64,000 bases of DNA from Pseudomonadota bacterium (GCA_039024915.1 JBCCPK010000003.1:1-64000); one strand, 5' to 3'; numbered from the stretch's first letter, positions 17,138-26,258 are shown. The notes: a model not told the origin generated them from the letters alone. Made by a program: numbers and translations.

Positions 17138-17453
17138 GCGCCGATACATCGTCATTCGGCATTGGTGGCTTTCCGACGCGTGGCCGCTGGCTGCATACCC
17201 GCTTCTCTAATCGGGTGTATCAGTCAAGCTCCGATCTTATTTGCTCTGGGTTTCGCATTCACCTGGGTCACGCTTCTCTTCGCAGTCTGTTGGCGCGTGT
17301 CATATCGTGCGCTGCTGCATGCATGTGTCTGACCGGCTGTGGAGAGCCCTGCTTTGCCTCGCGCTCGAAAGTCGCACGGACATGAATCGACTTCATCCAC
17401 GAACCTCGTCCAGGTGAGGACGATCCCGTTGGAACGAGTGGTTCGGTTCTATC
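17138..17453. other. intergenic stretch between cynS and the IS110 transposase
   Basis: No convincing gene. The part next to the transposase gene probably includes the right end of the IS110 element; its exact boundary is not visible because IS110 elements often lack terminal inverted repeats. Confidence 0.4.
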
Positions 17454-18488
17454 TCATGCGTTGACCTCCCCAGCGCTCCAACGGAATTGAGTGCCATCAA
17501 TCCAGATGCGATGCAGGATGACGGCAAGCTTGCGGGCAACGGCGACAGTGGCGCGTTTGCGGCCCTTGGTCTTCATGAGACGAAGACCCCATGCCTTGAG
17601 GCTGGAGAAGTTGCCGGCGCGGGTCAGCATCGAGTTGGCTGCCGAATAGAGATAGCCGCGAACAGCCGGATCACCGGCTTTTGAGATGCGCCCCAGATTA
17701 TCTATTTCACCTGATTGAAAGCGTCTTGGTGTAAGACCGAAGTGCGCGGCCACGTTGCGCGAGGATGTGAACCGAGCTGGATCATCGACGGCCGCCTTGA
17801 AGCTCAGCGCGGTGACCTCGCCGACGCCTGGCACGCTCATCAGCCGACCACAGACCTCGTCGTCCCTGGCTGCCTTCGTAACGCGTCGGTCCAGCTCCTT
17901 GAACGTTGCCAGAAGCGCTTCGTGAGCATCAAGCATCGGCAACAGGGCATGGGCCAGTCGATCATCAGCGGAGATGATTGGCCGGATGTCACGATCAAAG
18001 GTGTAGCGCCTGACCGTTCGAGGCAACCGAATACCGAAGGCCTTGAGCAAGCCGCGGATCTCATTCTCCAGGTCGATGCATTTGCGCAGCACGGTCTTGC
18101 GACTGGTCAACAGCGCGCGGTCGTAGTGGCTGGCCCTGCTCTTGATGTGAATCTGATTGTACCAGCCTGACCGAACCACCTGCGCAATACCCCGCGCATC
18201 ATTCTTGTCGGTCTTTTTGCGCATCGCCGATAACGCGGCGGCAACCTGCCGAGCTTCCATGCAGACGACGTCAAAGCCCCCCGCGCACAGACCATGAAAG
18301 AGTGTCTGGCTCATCGTGCCGGCTTCAAAGCCGATCAACGCGACCGGCTCACCGAAGGCTTCAAGACAATCCGCGATGTCAGCAACTTCACACGGCAAAG
18401 ACCGTTCTAGAACGATCTCGCCCTTGGCATCCACAATGCAAAGCGCCAGCGTACGTAGCCCAACATCCAGTCCGACATAGTAGGTCAT
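17454..18488 (-). mobile_element. IS110-family element, transposase gene (344 aa, apparently intact)
   Basis: The transposase has the DEDD catalytic set of the RuvC-like domain: Asp8 in YVGLDVG, Glu55 in IGFEAG, and Asp94/Asp97 in KKTDKNDARG. The C-terminal Transposase_20 domain follows (LMSVPGVGEVTALSF, then FGLTPRRFQSGE and GYLYSAANSML with the candidate catalytic serine). Length is normal and the frame is intact, so the element may be active. I start at ATG 18488 (MTYYVGLDVG). It lies just downstream of cynS on the opposite strand and marks the end of the S-C-N operon. IS110 elements use an RNA bridge encoded in a non-coding end, which here would lie in one of the flanks. Confidence 0.93.
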
Positions 18489-18680
18489 CAGTATCTCCCT
18501 CAAATCGCAGCTTCAAATCTGCGAACTGTACGGGAGCTCGACAGTTTAGCACCAAGCCCGATTACTCATGCTTTGCCGCCATTAGAGGGCGTCGGCGTGG
18601 CACCATGAGAAAGCTGCTCCGCACGCTGCTTTGCTAGGCGCGCAAGCAAGCGACCCTTGTTTCGCCCGGAGCGCCAGAAG
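18489..18680. ncRNA. non-coding flank of IS110, possible bridge-RNA region
   Basis: About 190 bp upstream of the transposase gene has no gene. In the IS110 group the bridge RNA is encoded on this side; in the IS1111 group on the other side. A candidate inverted pair (CGCAG/CTGCG around 18507-18524) is visible, but no full fold was computed. Confidence 0.25.
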
Positions 18681-19457
18681 CTATGCTATCTCAACCAGGG
18701 CCAGCATGACTGAGCGCACATGATTGGTATCCATTGCGGCCGGATGGGGCGACGCAAATCGCCCACTGTCATTGTCGAAGTACTTTCCAGATGCACCAGC
18801 GAAAGCCGGTTCGAGCGCGGCAGAGATCAGGATATCGGCACCGATGCTGAGGTCGTTGCCTGCAACGCCAAAGCCCTCGTGCACCATCTTTGAGGCCAAC
18901 AACGACCCTGGGTTCACGGCGATTATCGCGGGGCCGTTTGGATGCTGTTTTGCAAGTTTCGCCGTCCAAATGGTGATCGCCAGTTTGCTTTGCGCATAGG
19001 CATCCATATCGGCCATCGGGCGATAGCTGCGCATGGCATCGACGCCGACCGGCGCTTGGGCCGCCGATGAGAGGTTCACAACGCGTCCATCCGTCGGAAT
19101 GATCGGCAACAAGAGCTGCGTCAGCAGGTAGGGCGCGATGGTGTTGACGTCGAAGCGAATGTCGCGGCCGGCTTCGGTCTGGGTCTCCGACGCCTTCAAG
19201 ACGCCAGCATTGTTGATCAGCACGTCCAGCGACGGAACATCGTCCAAGACGGCGTCGGCGAACGCCTTCACGTCACCCATTTTGCTCAGGTCAGCGCGAT
19301 AGGTCTTAGGTGCGCCGCCGATCATATCTGCAGCAGCCGCTAGCTTGTCCATGCTGCGACCGTGGACCAGTACCGTGTGGCCCGCGTCAGACAGCTTGCG
19401 TGCGGTCAAAAGACCGATGCCATCAGTGGCGCCGGTAATCAGGATGGTCTTGCTCAT
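18681..19457 (-). CDS. short-chain dehydrogenase/reductase
   Basis: A 258-residue classical SDR. The cofactor motif is TGATDGIG (residues 9-16), NNAG is at 82-85, the catalytic Ser lies in NLSSAAQ (130-131), and Tyr154 and Lys158 form YAQSK. After TGATDGIG the first strand leads to VHGRS, consistent with NADP preference. The conserved NPGS segment is also present. It is the last gene of a three-gene operon with a luciferase-like monooxygenase and a CmcJ-type oxygenase, separated from the monooxygenase by 9 bp. It probably oxidises or reduces a carbonyl in the product of those enzymes; the substrate is unknown. Confidence 0.93.
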   Translation of the reverse strand: MSKTILITGATDGIGLLTARKLSDAGHTVLVHGRSMDKLAAAADMIGGAPKTYRADLSKMGDVKAFADAVLDDVPSLDVLINNAGVLKASETQTEAGRDIRFDVNTIAPYLLTQLLLPIIPTDGRVVNLSSAAQAPVGVDAMRSYRPMADMDAYAQSKLAITIWTAKLAKQHPNGPAIIAVNPGSLLASKMVHEGFGVAGNDLSIGADILISAALEPAFAGASGKYFDNDSGRFASPHPAAMDTNHVRSVMLALVEIA

Positions 19458-19466
19458 ATCTGTTCC

Positions 19467-20432
19467 TTAGAGGCTGAACTCGGGTAGCAGATCGTCTGCA
19501 ATCCGCTTCATGGTGTCTTCGACATCAGCGCCGTTGAACCGCAGGTTGAGCGCGACATGGTTGATGCCCAACGCCCGAATGTCGGCGAGGTATTGGCGCA
19601 GGAATTTCGTGCCGGAGGCGAAGCCGAGATGGATCGGACGCGCTTCGGCATCCGCGTCCGCCTGAACGTCAACATAAAGCGATTGCACCACCGGCTTGTT
19701 AGGACCACCAAATGCGGCAACCCGCTTGCGATAGTCCGCCACGACCCGGCCTTGGCTCGCAGGATCGCGTGGATAGGTGATCCAGCCATCGCTGTTTTCA
19801 GCCACCCAATCCGGATGCTGCCGTGATCCTCCCGTCAGCAGCAAGGGGAGCCGACCGCCGGTTGGCTTGGGCAGCATGTCGGCGCTGCCGAAGACCACAC
19901 CTTGCTCGGTTTGAACCTGCGGGTAGTCGTCAGCCATTGCGCGAATGTAGGCGACACTGTCGCGGAACCGTTCGCCTCGGGTGGCGAAGTCCATGTTCAT
20001 GGCGGGGTACTCTTCCGGGCGGTCCCCTGACGCGATCCCCAAGAGCAACCGACCATTCGACAGCACGTCTACCGACGCCGCTGACTTCGCCACATGGGCA
20101 GGATGGCGCAGCGGCAAGATGATTGAGGCGACACCAAGCCCGATGGTTCTCGTCGCGCCTGACAAGAGGCCGAGATAAACAAACGGGTCGAACGTCTGCC
20201 CGGCATCCCCAAAGGACGGAACGTTGAAGGGAACGTCGCGCAGCCAAAGCGATGCGAACCCAAGCTGATCGGCGAGCTGCGCGCGTTGCAGATGCCGCTC
20301 GAGGTTGGGGACCGGATTGTTTCGGTGCGCCTCTAGCGGAACAACGAGCCCCAGCGTCAGCTTCTCTGGCTTGAAGGTTTGCGCGTAGGCCCCGTTGATG
20401 TGCGGAAAATCCTGTGTGTTCATGTCCAGCAT
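19467..20432 (-). CDS. luciferase-like (LLM class) flavin-dependent oxidoreductase
   Basis: A 321-residue TIM-barrel monooxygenase of the bacterial luciferase-like superfamily. Family features include LADQLGFASLWLRDVPF, RTIGLGVASIILPLRHPAHVAKSAASV in the middle of the barrel, and LLLGIASGDRPEEY. The C-terminal part LLTGGSRQHPDWVAENSDGWITYP also fits. These enzymes use FMNH2 from a separate reductase to oxygenate substrates. I start at ATG 20432 because GAGG lies six bases upstream; the open frame extends much further without matching the family. It follows the CmcJ-type gene by 7 bp, so both are co-transcribed. Confidence 0.9.
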   Translation of the reverse strand: MLDMNTQDFPHINGAYAQTFKPEKLTLGLVVPLEAHRNNPVPNLERHLQRAQLADQLGFASLWLRDVPFNVPSFGDAGQTFDPFVYLGLLSGATRTIGLGVASIILPLRHPAHVAKSAASVDVLSNGRLLLGIASGDRPEEYPAMNMDFATRGERFRDSVAYIRAMADDYPQVQTEQGVVFGSADMLPKPTGGRLPLLLTGGSRQHPDWVAENSDGWITYPRDPASQGRVVADYRKRVAAFGGPNKPVVQSLYVDVQADADAEARPIHLGFASGTKFLRQYLADIRALGINHVALNLRFNGADVEDTMKRIADDLLPEFSL

Positions 20433-20439
20433 GTTTGCC

Positions 20440-21216
20440 TCAGTACCGCACAAGCGTGCGGCTCTCGATGCTCTTGCGGATGCGCGTGATAGTGGGGTCT
20501 TCGACCAGATCGATGGCGCTGTGGCCGATGGAAGCCAACCCGCGATTGTCGTAAATATTGAAGATAGCAACCTCTTGGGGCGTCATCTTCGATAAGTACA
20601 CCCATTCGTGGTCGGCGTTGGCTACGAGACCTAAGATGTGGCCCCGCCGGTCCGGGTATATTAGATCGATCAGGATCCAGTCGTCTTCCGATACGGACGA
20701 CGGACGAATAAAGCCCAGCGGCGCTGAGTTGATCCAGGCACCAATGGGACGCCACACATTAATGAACGCGTAGTGGCCTTGTTCCCATTCCCGCGCCCGC
20801 TCTGACCCGAGGATGTCAAAAAGCCGGTTCTTTGCTCCCTCCTCGCTGTAGTCGCTGTGGACGTTTCGCGCTGGTTTCCTGTCGGAGTTAGGGTCATCCT
20901 CGCGGATGGTGTGGTCAAAAATGACCACCTCTTGTGCGGGGAGTTTGCGCCGCAGAATGTAGGTCAGCTCTGTATCGTAGGTCGATCGCCAACCGTCTTC
21001 CGAGAAGTCTTTAACAGCGCTGGGCGCAGTGGTCAGCCTCACGCTGTCATCGGCAAACGATACTGTGGTCTCGCCATCGCGCAGATCCCGTACCGGGATT
21101 TCGGTTTCCACCAACTCTGGCGAAACGAGTACGCCCACCACGCCGCCAGCGTCGATCTCGAACGCCTGCCGCTGGGGTTTGTGAACATGGTAGTTGACGG
21201 TGCCAGTCCGGGTCAT
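20440..21216 (-). CDS. CmcJ/NvfI-family oxidoreductase
   Basis: A 258-residue protein of the CmcJ/NvfI family, named for a cephamycin 7-alpha-methoxylase component and a fungal Fe/2-oxoglutarate oxygenase. The likely metal motif is His120 and Asp122 in RNVHSDYSEEGAKNRL, with a distal histidine at 203 in NADHEWVYLSKM. Other family blocks are NVWRPIGAWINSAPLGF and MTPQEVAIFNIYDN. Members probably carry out iron-dependent oxidation, but bacterial ones are little characterised. ATG 21216 is chosen because GGAAGG lies just upstream; an in-frame TTG at 21228 is unlikely. It opens the three-gene operon and is divergent from a LysR gene. Confidence 0.85.
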   Translation of the reverse strand: MTRTGTVNYHVHKPQRQAFEIDAGGVVGVLVSPELVETEIPVRDLRDGETTVSFADDSVRLTTAPSAVKDFSEDGWRSTYDTELTYILRRKLPAQEVVIFDHTIREDDPNSDRKPARNVHSDYSEEGAKNRLFDILGSERAREWEQGHYAFINVWRPIGAWINSAPLGFIRPSSVSEDDWILIDLIYPDRRGHILGLVANADHEWVYLSKMTPQEVAIFNIYDNRGLASIGHSAIDLVEDPTITRIRKSIESRTLVRY

Positions 21217-21266
21217 CTCGCCTTCCAAGTCGCGTATTCAACGCACCTTCATTTATAGATTGCGTT

Positions 21267-21304
21267 TTCGGAATAAACGCCGAATAATCGCATTTAGAAT
21301 TCGG
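21267..21304. promoter_or_regulatory. TTCGG repeats in the divergent LysR/CmcJ promoter
   Basis: TTCGG-N8-CCGAA at 21267-21284 is an inverted repeat, and a third TTCGG follows at 21300-21304. A paired site plus an extra half-site in a short divergent promoter is the usual layout for LysR-family regulators (a recognition site plus activation sites). Confidence 0.4.
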
Positions 21305-21321
21305 TTTTAGGATATAATGCG

Positions 21322-22245
21322 ATGGACACAGACGCGCTCCGGCTGTTCGTGCTGGCGGCGGACAAGCTCAACATAGGCGCCGCGGGGCGCGATCTTGGCC
21401 TAGCTCCAGCGGTCTCCAGCGCACGGCTGGCCAAACTGGAACAGGCGGTTGGCGCGGACCTTCTGCACCGCTCAACACGCAAGGTGTCGCTCTCACTGGA
21501 AGGCGCGGAGTTCCTGCCTTTTGCGCGAGAAATCCTAGCCCAAGAAGATGCTGCGTTCGCTGCGCTCGGGAAGGGTGAGGCGGAAGCATCAGGAACCTTG
21601 AGGTTTACGGCCCCAAGTAGTTTCGCACAGCTCTACATCGCCCCTATTTTGCCCGAGTTCCTCGCTCAGCACCCAAAGCTGACGCTAGACCTCCGACTGT
21701 CGGACACAGCCTTTGACCTGATCGAAGGCAGTTATGATCTGGCGTTACGGAACATGGTGATGGAGGACACCAGTCTTAAGGGCCGCAAACTCAGTGATGA
21801 CGTTCGCATCCTATGTGCGTCGCCGGACTACCTTACAGAGCAGCCGGCACCCGAACACCCAGACGAATTAGCTGATCATCAGCTGGTTGCATTCAAGGAT
21901 TTGGCATCTCGATCGCTCATTGGATCTGATGGGGAGCAAGCCGTCTTCGATCCGAAAGCTGCAAACAGCCGCCTGATCGTCGATGATGGGCTAAGCCAGA
22001 AGGTCGTGACGCTTGCCGGCGCTGGCATTTCGATCAACTCACTTTGGAGTGTCCAACGCGAAATCCAAAGGGGAGAACTGCTCCGCGTGCTGCCCGATTG
22101 GCAGGCGAGCGCACAGTCCGCCCTCTGGTTTGTCTATCCCAAGGCCAATGTCCTCTCGGTGAAGGTGCGAGCGTTTATGGACTTTCTCCTGGAGCGATAC
22201 CGCGGTGGGAAGGCTTGGGACATCCGATCTGACCTACGGCCGTGA
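21322..22245 (+). CDS. LysR-family transcriptional regulator
   Basis: A 307-residue LTTR. The N-terminal helix-turn-helix covers residues about 4-62 (ALRLFVLAADKLNIGAAGRDLGLAPAVSSARLAKLEQAVGA). The effector domain follows from residue 90 (GTLRFTAPSSFAQLYIAPILPEF), with the family's central LPDW segment. It reads divergently from the CmcJ-LLM-SDR operon over a 105-bp region with TTCGG repeats, so it most probably regulates that operon. TAGGAT provides a modest ribosome binding site. The sequence after TLRF is like regulators of the DsdC/CrgA-type group that act beside oxidoreductase genes. Confidence 0.93.
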   Translation: MDTDALRLFVLAADKLNIGAAGRDLGLAPAVSSARLAKLEQAVGADLLHRSTRKVSLSLEGAEFLPFAREILAQEDAAFAALGKGEAEASGTLRFTAPSSFAQLYIAPILPEFLAQHPKLTLDLRLSDTAFDLIEGSYDLALRNMVMEDTSLKGRKLSDDVRILCASPDYLTEQPAPEHPDELADHQLVAFKDLASRSLIGSDGEQAVFDPKAANSRLIVDDGLSQKVVTLAGAGISINSLWSVQREIQRGELLRVLPDWQASAQSALWFVYPKANVLSVKVRAFMDFLLERYRGGKAWDIRSDLRP

Positions 22246-22597
22246 AGTCGGTGCTTTGGTCGTGCCTGGCTGAGGGTGGCCAGCTGGCACCACCTGCTTC
22301 GGGCAAACTCGCTATGTTCCGCCCATCAAGAATCTGCATAGCAACCTCTGATTTGATCGGCCTTCAAGGCCTGCGGATCCTAGGGAGGCAATATCCATTC
22401 TGCTGTCAGTTGCAGCCAATCGCCAGGGTGCCGCCCGTTGCCCAAGGCGGAATTTGGTTCGACGGCTGCAAGAACGTCGATTTTCCGCGCTCCGTACGAG
22501 CGGCGACCAATAGTGCCTTAAGACCTTGGATGATCCCAACCGAGCCTGCTATTTGATCCGATACGCATGCTATCTGGGTAGCTGACAGAAATAGGCG
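22246..22597. other. intergenic stretch, nothing recognised
   Basis: About 350 bp between two LysR genes that converge here. No supported gene, and no strong hairpin terminator seen by eye. Confidence 0.4.
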
Positions 22598-23500
22598 CTA
22601 GCCGTCCAAAGCGTCGAGCAGCGCTTGCTGCACCTGATTGGCAAACCGCAGCGAGGCCACCGACAAGACACGGCCCCGCAATTGGCCCAGCAAAAGCCCG
22701 CCAGGCTTCATATCGCGGGTGGAAATCGGTTTGAAAGCAAGCCCAGTGTGCTCCGCTCCTTGCAAGCCCACCGGGATTTGGAACCCAACGGTCTGTTCGC
22801 GCAGGACATAATATCTGATCAGCTCGAAGGATTCCGTCTCAACCAGCGGTTCCACCGTTCGTCCAATCGACTTCGCTGCGGCATCAAGCAGGTTGCGCAC
22901 CCCGTACTTTCGCGCTGGCCCGACATGGGGATAGTCCAGACAATCGCGCAGACGCAGTTCACCCTTTTCGGCGAGCGGGTGGTCTGAGGCGAAGACCGCA
23001 CAAACCGGCTGCGGAATGGCTTGCAGAACCTGAAAATCTGCCAAAACGACGGGTTCGAAGACCAGCGCTAAGTCGCTGCTGAAACTCGCCAGCTCGGCTT
23101 CGGCTTGCTCGCGATCTCGCACGCTCACTGAAAACGTCACGCCAGGATACTGTTTCCGATAGCGCGCGATCTGCTGCGGCAAGAAGAAGGGCAACAGCGC
23201 CTGCGAGCAAGCGATGGAAACGTGGCCACGCCGTACCCCCGTCAGGTCAGCGACCTGGCTTTGCACGCGTGCAAGATCAGATCGCTGTGCTCTGTAGTGC
23301 TGCAGCACAAGTTCACCCGCCGCATTCAGACGCACGCCCCTTGGCAAGCGCTCGAAGATCGGCGCGCCGAACTCGCGCTCAAACCGCGCCAATCGGCGGT
23401 TCAAGGCTGAAGCGGTGATGTTGGAATCCTCCGCCGCCTTGCGAATGGATCCCGCGCGGGCAATCGCTTCGACAAATCGCAGGGTTTCAAGGTGCTGCAT
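22598..23500 (-). CDS. LysR-family transcriptional regulator
   Basis: A 300-residue LTTR. Helix-turn-helix at residues about 3-62 (LETLRFVEAIARAGSIRKAAEDSNITASALNRRLARFEREFGA); effector domain from residue 91 (GVRRGHVSIACSQALLPFFLPQQIARYRKQYPGVTF). The variant core NRRLARFERE replaces the commoner SxxIxxLE helix. It is divergent from the second importer operon, and the 121-bp intergenic region holds a perfect T-N11-A palindrome. It therefore probably governs uptake and use of the substrate taken in by that importer, together with allophanate hydrolase. Confidence 0.94.
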   Translation of the reverse strand: MQHLETLRFVEAIARAGSIRKAAEDSNITASALNRRLARFEREFGAPIFERLPRGVRLNAAGELVLQHYRAQRSDLARVQSQVADLTGVRRGHVSIACSQALLPFFLPQQIARYRKQYPGVTFSVSVRDREQAEAELASFSSDLALVFEPVVLADFQVLQAIPQPVCAVFASDHPLAEKGELRLRDCLDYPHVGPARKYGVRNLLDAAAKSIGRTVEPLVETESFELIRYYVLREQTVGFQIPVGLQGAEHTGLAFKPISTRDMKPGGLLLGQLRGRVLSVASLRFANQVQQALLDALDG

Positions 23501-23515
23501 GCAAGCCTCAATTGG

Positions 23516-23528
23516 TGCATTTCATGCA
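23516..23528. promoter_or_regulatory. LysR box (T-N11-A) upstream of the second ABC importer operon
   Basis: TGCAT-TTC-ATGCA: a perfect palindrome with exactly 11 bases between the outer T and A, the classical LysR binding pattern. It lies just outside the LysR start codon, as expected of an autoregulatory recognition site. Confidence 0.55.
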
Positions 23529-23537
23529 TCGGTCTGG

Positions 23538-23555
23538 TGAAATCATAGCATTTCA
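23538..23555. promoter_or_regulatory. second palindrome in the LysR/importer promoter
   Basis: TGAAAT-CATAGC-ATTTCA, perfect 6-bp arms with a 6-bp centre, 10 bp from the T-N11-A box. It fits an activation site or overlapping promoter element for the same regulator. Confidence 0.35.
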
Positions 23556-23621
23556 AGAACCGGTCGCAACATGGAATGCTGAAAGAACGAAAACTCAGCA
23601 CTCGTTTCGGAGACCCATGCG

Positions 23622-25229
23622 ATGAAGACGAACCGTAGAGACTTTTTGAAGTTCACTGCCGCAGCTGGCGGCGCTGCAATGGTGCCCTTCGCCTGGGCAA
23701 CAAGCGCGCACGCGCAAGCGCTCGACACAATGGTGGTCGCCTCGGGTCAAACCATCAACAGCCTTGATTTGCACCGCACGGGGACGAACCGTGCCAGCTA
23801 CCAAGTGGCGATCAACTGTTATGACCGTTTGGTTGGCTTCGGCTCTAAACAGCTGCCAACGGGCGAGATGTCCTACGATTACAACACCATCGTTCCCGAA
23901 CTGGCCGAAAGCTGGACCATATCGGACGATGGCCTCGTGCTGACCTTCACGCTTAAGGAAGATGCCAAGTTTTCTGACGGTTCGCCGGTCACAGCGGCGG
24001 ACGTGAAATGGTCCTTCGACCGCGCTGTCTCAGTCGGCGGCTTTCCTTCGGTGCAGATGCGCGCCGGCGGTTTTAACCGGCCCGATCAGTTCGAAGCGCT
24101 CGATGATCGGACCTTTGTGTTGACACTCGATTTTCCTTCGAAACTGTCACTGCCAAACCTCGCGGTGCCCGTGCCGTTCATCATCAACTCCAAGGTCGCC
24201 ATGGAAAACGCGACAGACGACGACCCTTGGGCGATGGAGTATCTGCACACCACCACGGCTGGTTCGGGTGCCTACATTGTAACGCGTTGGGACCAGGGTC
24301 AGCAGCTGGTTTATGAGCGCAACGACGCGTGGACCGGTGGACCGGTGCCTGCCATTCGCCGTGTGATCATGCGAGAAGTCCCAAGCGCTGCAACACGCCG
24401 CGCGCTTATTGAGCGCGGTGACGTTCAGGTCTCCTTCAACATTCCAGACCGCGATGCGTCCGAGCTTGCCGGTACAGTGGACGTGTTCTCGACACCGATT
24501 GAGAACTGCATCCATTGCGCATGCCTCAACTCCAACTTTGAGCCGTTTCAGGACCCCGATGTGCGCAAGGCGGTTGCCTACGCCATCCCCTACGAGGCGA
24601 TCTTTCAATCCGCAGCCTATGGGCGTGGCGCGCCGATGTGGGGTGGGTCCCAGGAGATCACCGATACCGCCTGGCCGCGCCCGTTCCCCTATTCAACCAA
24701 CATGGATCTCGCGCGCGAGCATTTGGAAAAGTCGTCTTTTGCTAATGGCTTTGACGTGACGATGTCGATCAGTCTTGGACTTGCCAGCTGGATGGAACCG
24801 ACGGCGCTCTTGATGCAAGAGAGCCTTGGCCAATTGGGCATCACAACCGAAATCGAACGGATCCCGGGCGCGAACTGGCGCACGGTTGCGCTGGTCGATA
24901 AGACACTGGATTTGCACCTAGAGAACTTCGGCGGCTGGCTGAATACCCCTGACTACTATTTTTTCTGGGCGTACCAGCGCGAACGCCTGTTCAACTCCTC
25001 GAACTACGACAATGAGGAGGTGCATACGCTGACCGATCAGATTTTGCACCTGCCCATGGATGATCCCGAATGGGCGCCGGTGATGAAGCGTCTGATGGAA
25101 ATCGTTATTGAGGACATCCCGCGCATTCCGCTTTATCAGCCGGCATTGAACGTCGCTGTGAACGGTGCGTCGGGCTATGAGTTCTGGTTCCATCGGCAGC
25201 TTGATCCTCGCCGCATGACGGGCGTCTGA
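23622..25229 (+). CDS. family-5 substrate-binding protein with Tat signal
   Basis: A 535-residue SBP_bac_5 protein. The N-terminus NRRDFLKFTAAAGGAAMVPFA is a twin-arginine signal, cleaved near SAHAQA (residue 34), so it is exported folded. Family blocks: LAESWTISDDGLVLTFTLKEDAKFSDGSPVTAADVKWSFDRAV, and a GSGAYIVTRW segment. Compared with the binding protein at 7940-9466 it has a different signal type and is a distinct branch. It is the first gene of the operon with two permeases, a fused ATPase and allophanate hydrolase. Its ligand is unknown; a nitrogen-rich amide compound would fit the hydrolase. Confidence 0.93.
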   Translation: MKTNRRDFLKFTAAAGGAAMVPFAWATSAHAQALDTMVVASGQTINSLDLHRTGTNRASYQVAINCYDRLVGFGSKQLPTGEMSYDYNTIVPELAESWTISDDGLVLTFTLKEDAKFSDGSPVTAADVKWSFDRAVSVGGFPSVQMRAGGFNRPDQFEALDDRTFVLTLDFPSKLSLPNLAVPVPFIINSKVAMENATDDDPWAMEYLHTTTAGSGAYIVTRWDQGQQLVYERNDAWTGGPVPAIRRVIMREVPSAATRRALIERGDVQVSFNIPDRDASELAGTVDVFSTPIENCIHCACLNSNFEPFQDPDVRKAVAYAIPYEAIFQSAAYGRGAPMWGGSQEITDTAWPRPFPYSTNMDLAREHLEKSSFANGFDVTMSISLGLASWMEPTALLMQESLGQLGITTEIERIPGANWRTVALVDKTLDLHLENFGGWLNTPDYYFFWAYQRERLFNSSNYDNEEVHTLTDQILHLPMDDPEWAPVMKRLMEIVIEDIPRIPLYQPALNVAVNGASGYEFWFHRQLDPRRMTGV

Positions 25230-25232
25230 GCG

Positions 25233-26258
25233 ATGGACGGCCGAGCGCGGGCTGTCGGATTGCGGCTGCTGCAAACCATCCCTGTGATTGTGGGGGTGGT
25301 GGTCATCAGCTTCATCCTGACCCGCGCCCTTCCTGGTGATCCGGCGGTCTATTTCGCCGGCGCCATGGCGGATGCGGAATCTATTGAACAGGTTCGCCAG
25401 GATCTGGGGCTGGATAAGCCGCTTGTTACCCAGTTCGCTGTGTACGTCGGGGATTTGCTGCGCGGCGATCTTGGCCAGGCCGTGAGCACGGGGCAGCCAG
25501 TGCTCACAGATCTCGCGACGCGACTGCCCGCATCATTGGAGCTCACGATTTGCGCGCTGATGCTGTCGTGCTTGATTGCGATACCGCTGGGCGTTTTGGC
25601 TGCGGTTCGCCAGGGCTCGTGGGTCGATCATCTGTGCCGCGTGATCGTGACCGCGGGCGTATCGTTGCCGACCTTCTTCACCGGCATTCTGCTTGTTTAC
25701 GTTTTCTACTATCTTCTTGGTTGGGCGCCTTCACCGCTCGGCAGGCTTGATTTCATCTATCTCGATCCGCCGCGGGTCACCGGATTTCATTTGATCGACA
25801 GCCTGCTCGCCGGCGATACCGAAACCTTTTGGGCAGCCGCCCGACAGCTAACGTTGCCAACCATCACGCTGGCTTTGTTCACCCTCGCACCCATTGCACG
25901 CATGACGCGAGCCGCCATGCTGCAGGCTCTATCATCGGACTACATCCGGATGGCGCGTGCTGCAGGCCTCTCGCGGCGCAAGGTGCTGTTCGGTTACGGT
26001 CTGCGTAATGCTCTGTTACCGGTGGTGACGACATTGGGCATGGTGTTCTCGTTCGTGCTGGGCGCTATCGTGCTGGTGGAAAAGGTGTTCGCTTGGCCCG
26101 GGATCGGATCTTATGCGGTCGAAGCGCTCATTGCGTCGGACTACGCAGCCGTCCAAGGCTTCGTGTTGACCATGGCGCTTCTGTTCGTGACGCTCAATCT
26201 CGTTATTGACCTGAGCTACGCGTTGATTGATCCGCGCATCGGGTTCGGCGCGAAATGA
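25233..26258 (+). CDS. DppB-class ABC importer permease
   Basis: A 341-residue permease beginning GLRLLQTIPVIVGVVVISFILTRALPGDPAVYF, typical of DppB/OppB. The loop YIRMARAAGLSRRKVLFGYGLRN near residue 240 is the ATPase-docking EAA-type motif, and LVIDLSYALIDPRIGF is the usual C-terminus. It starts 3 bp after the binding-protein stop and overlaps the next permease gene by 4 bp, so the importer genes are translated together. Confidence 0.95.
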   Translation: MDGRARAVGLRLLQTIPVIVGVVVISFILTRALPGDPAVYFAGAMADAESIEQVRQDLGLDKPLVTQFAVYVGDLLRGDLGQAVSTGQPVLTDLATRLPASLELTICALMLSCLIAIPLGVLAAVRQGSWVDHLCRVIVTAGVSLPTFFTGILLVYVFYYLLGWAPSPLGRLDFIYLDPPRVTGFHLIDSLLAGDTETFWAAARQLTLPTITLALFTLAPIARMTRAAMLQALSSDYIRMARAAGLSRRKVLFGYGLRNALLPVVTTLGMVFSFVLGAIVLVEKVFAWPGIGSYAVEALIASDYAAVQGFVLTMALLFVTLNLVIDLSYALIDPRIGFGAK

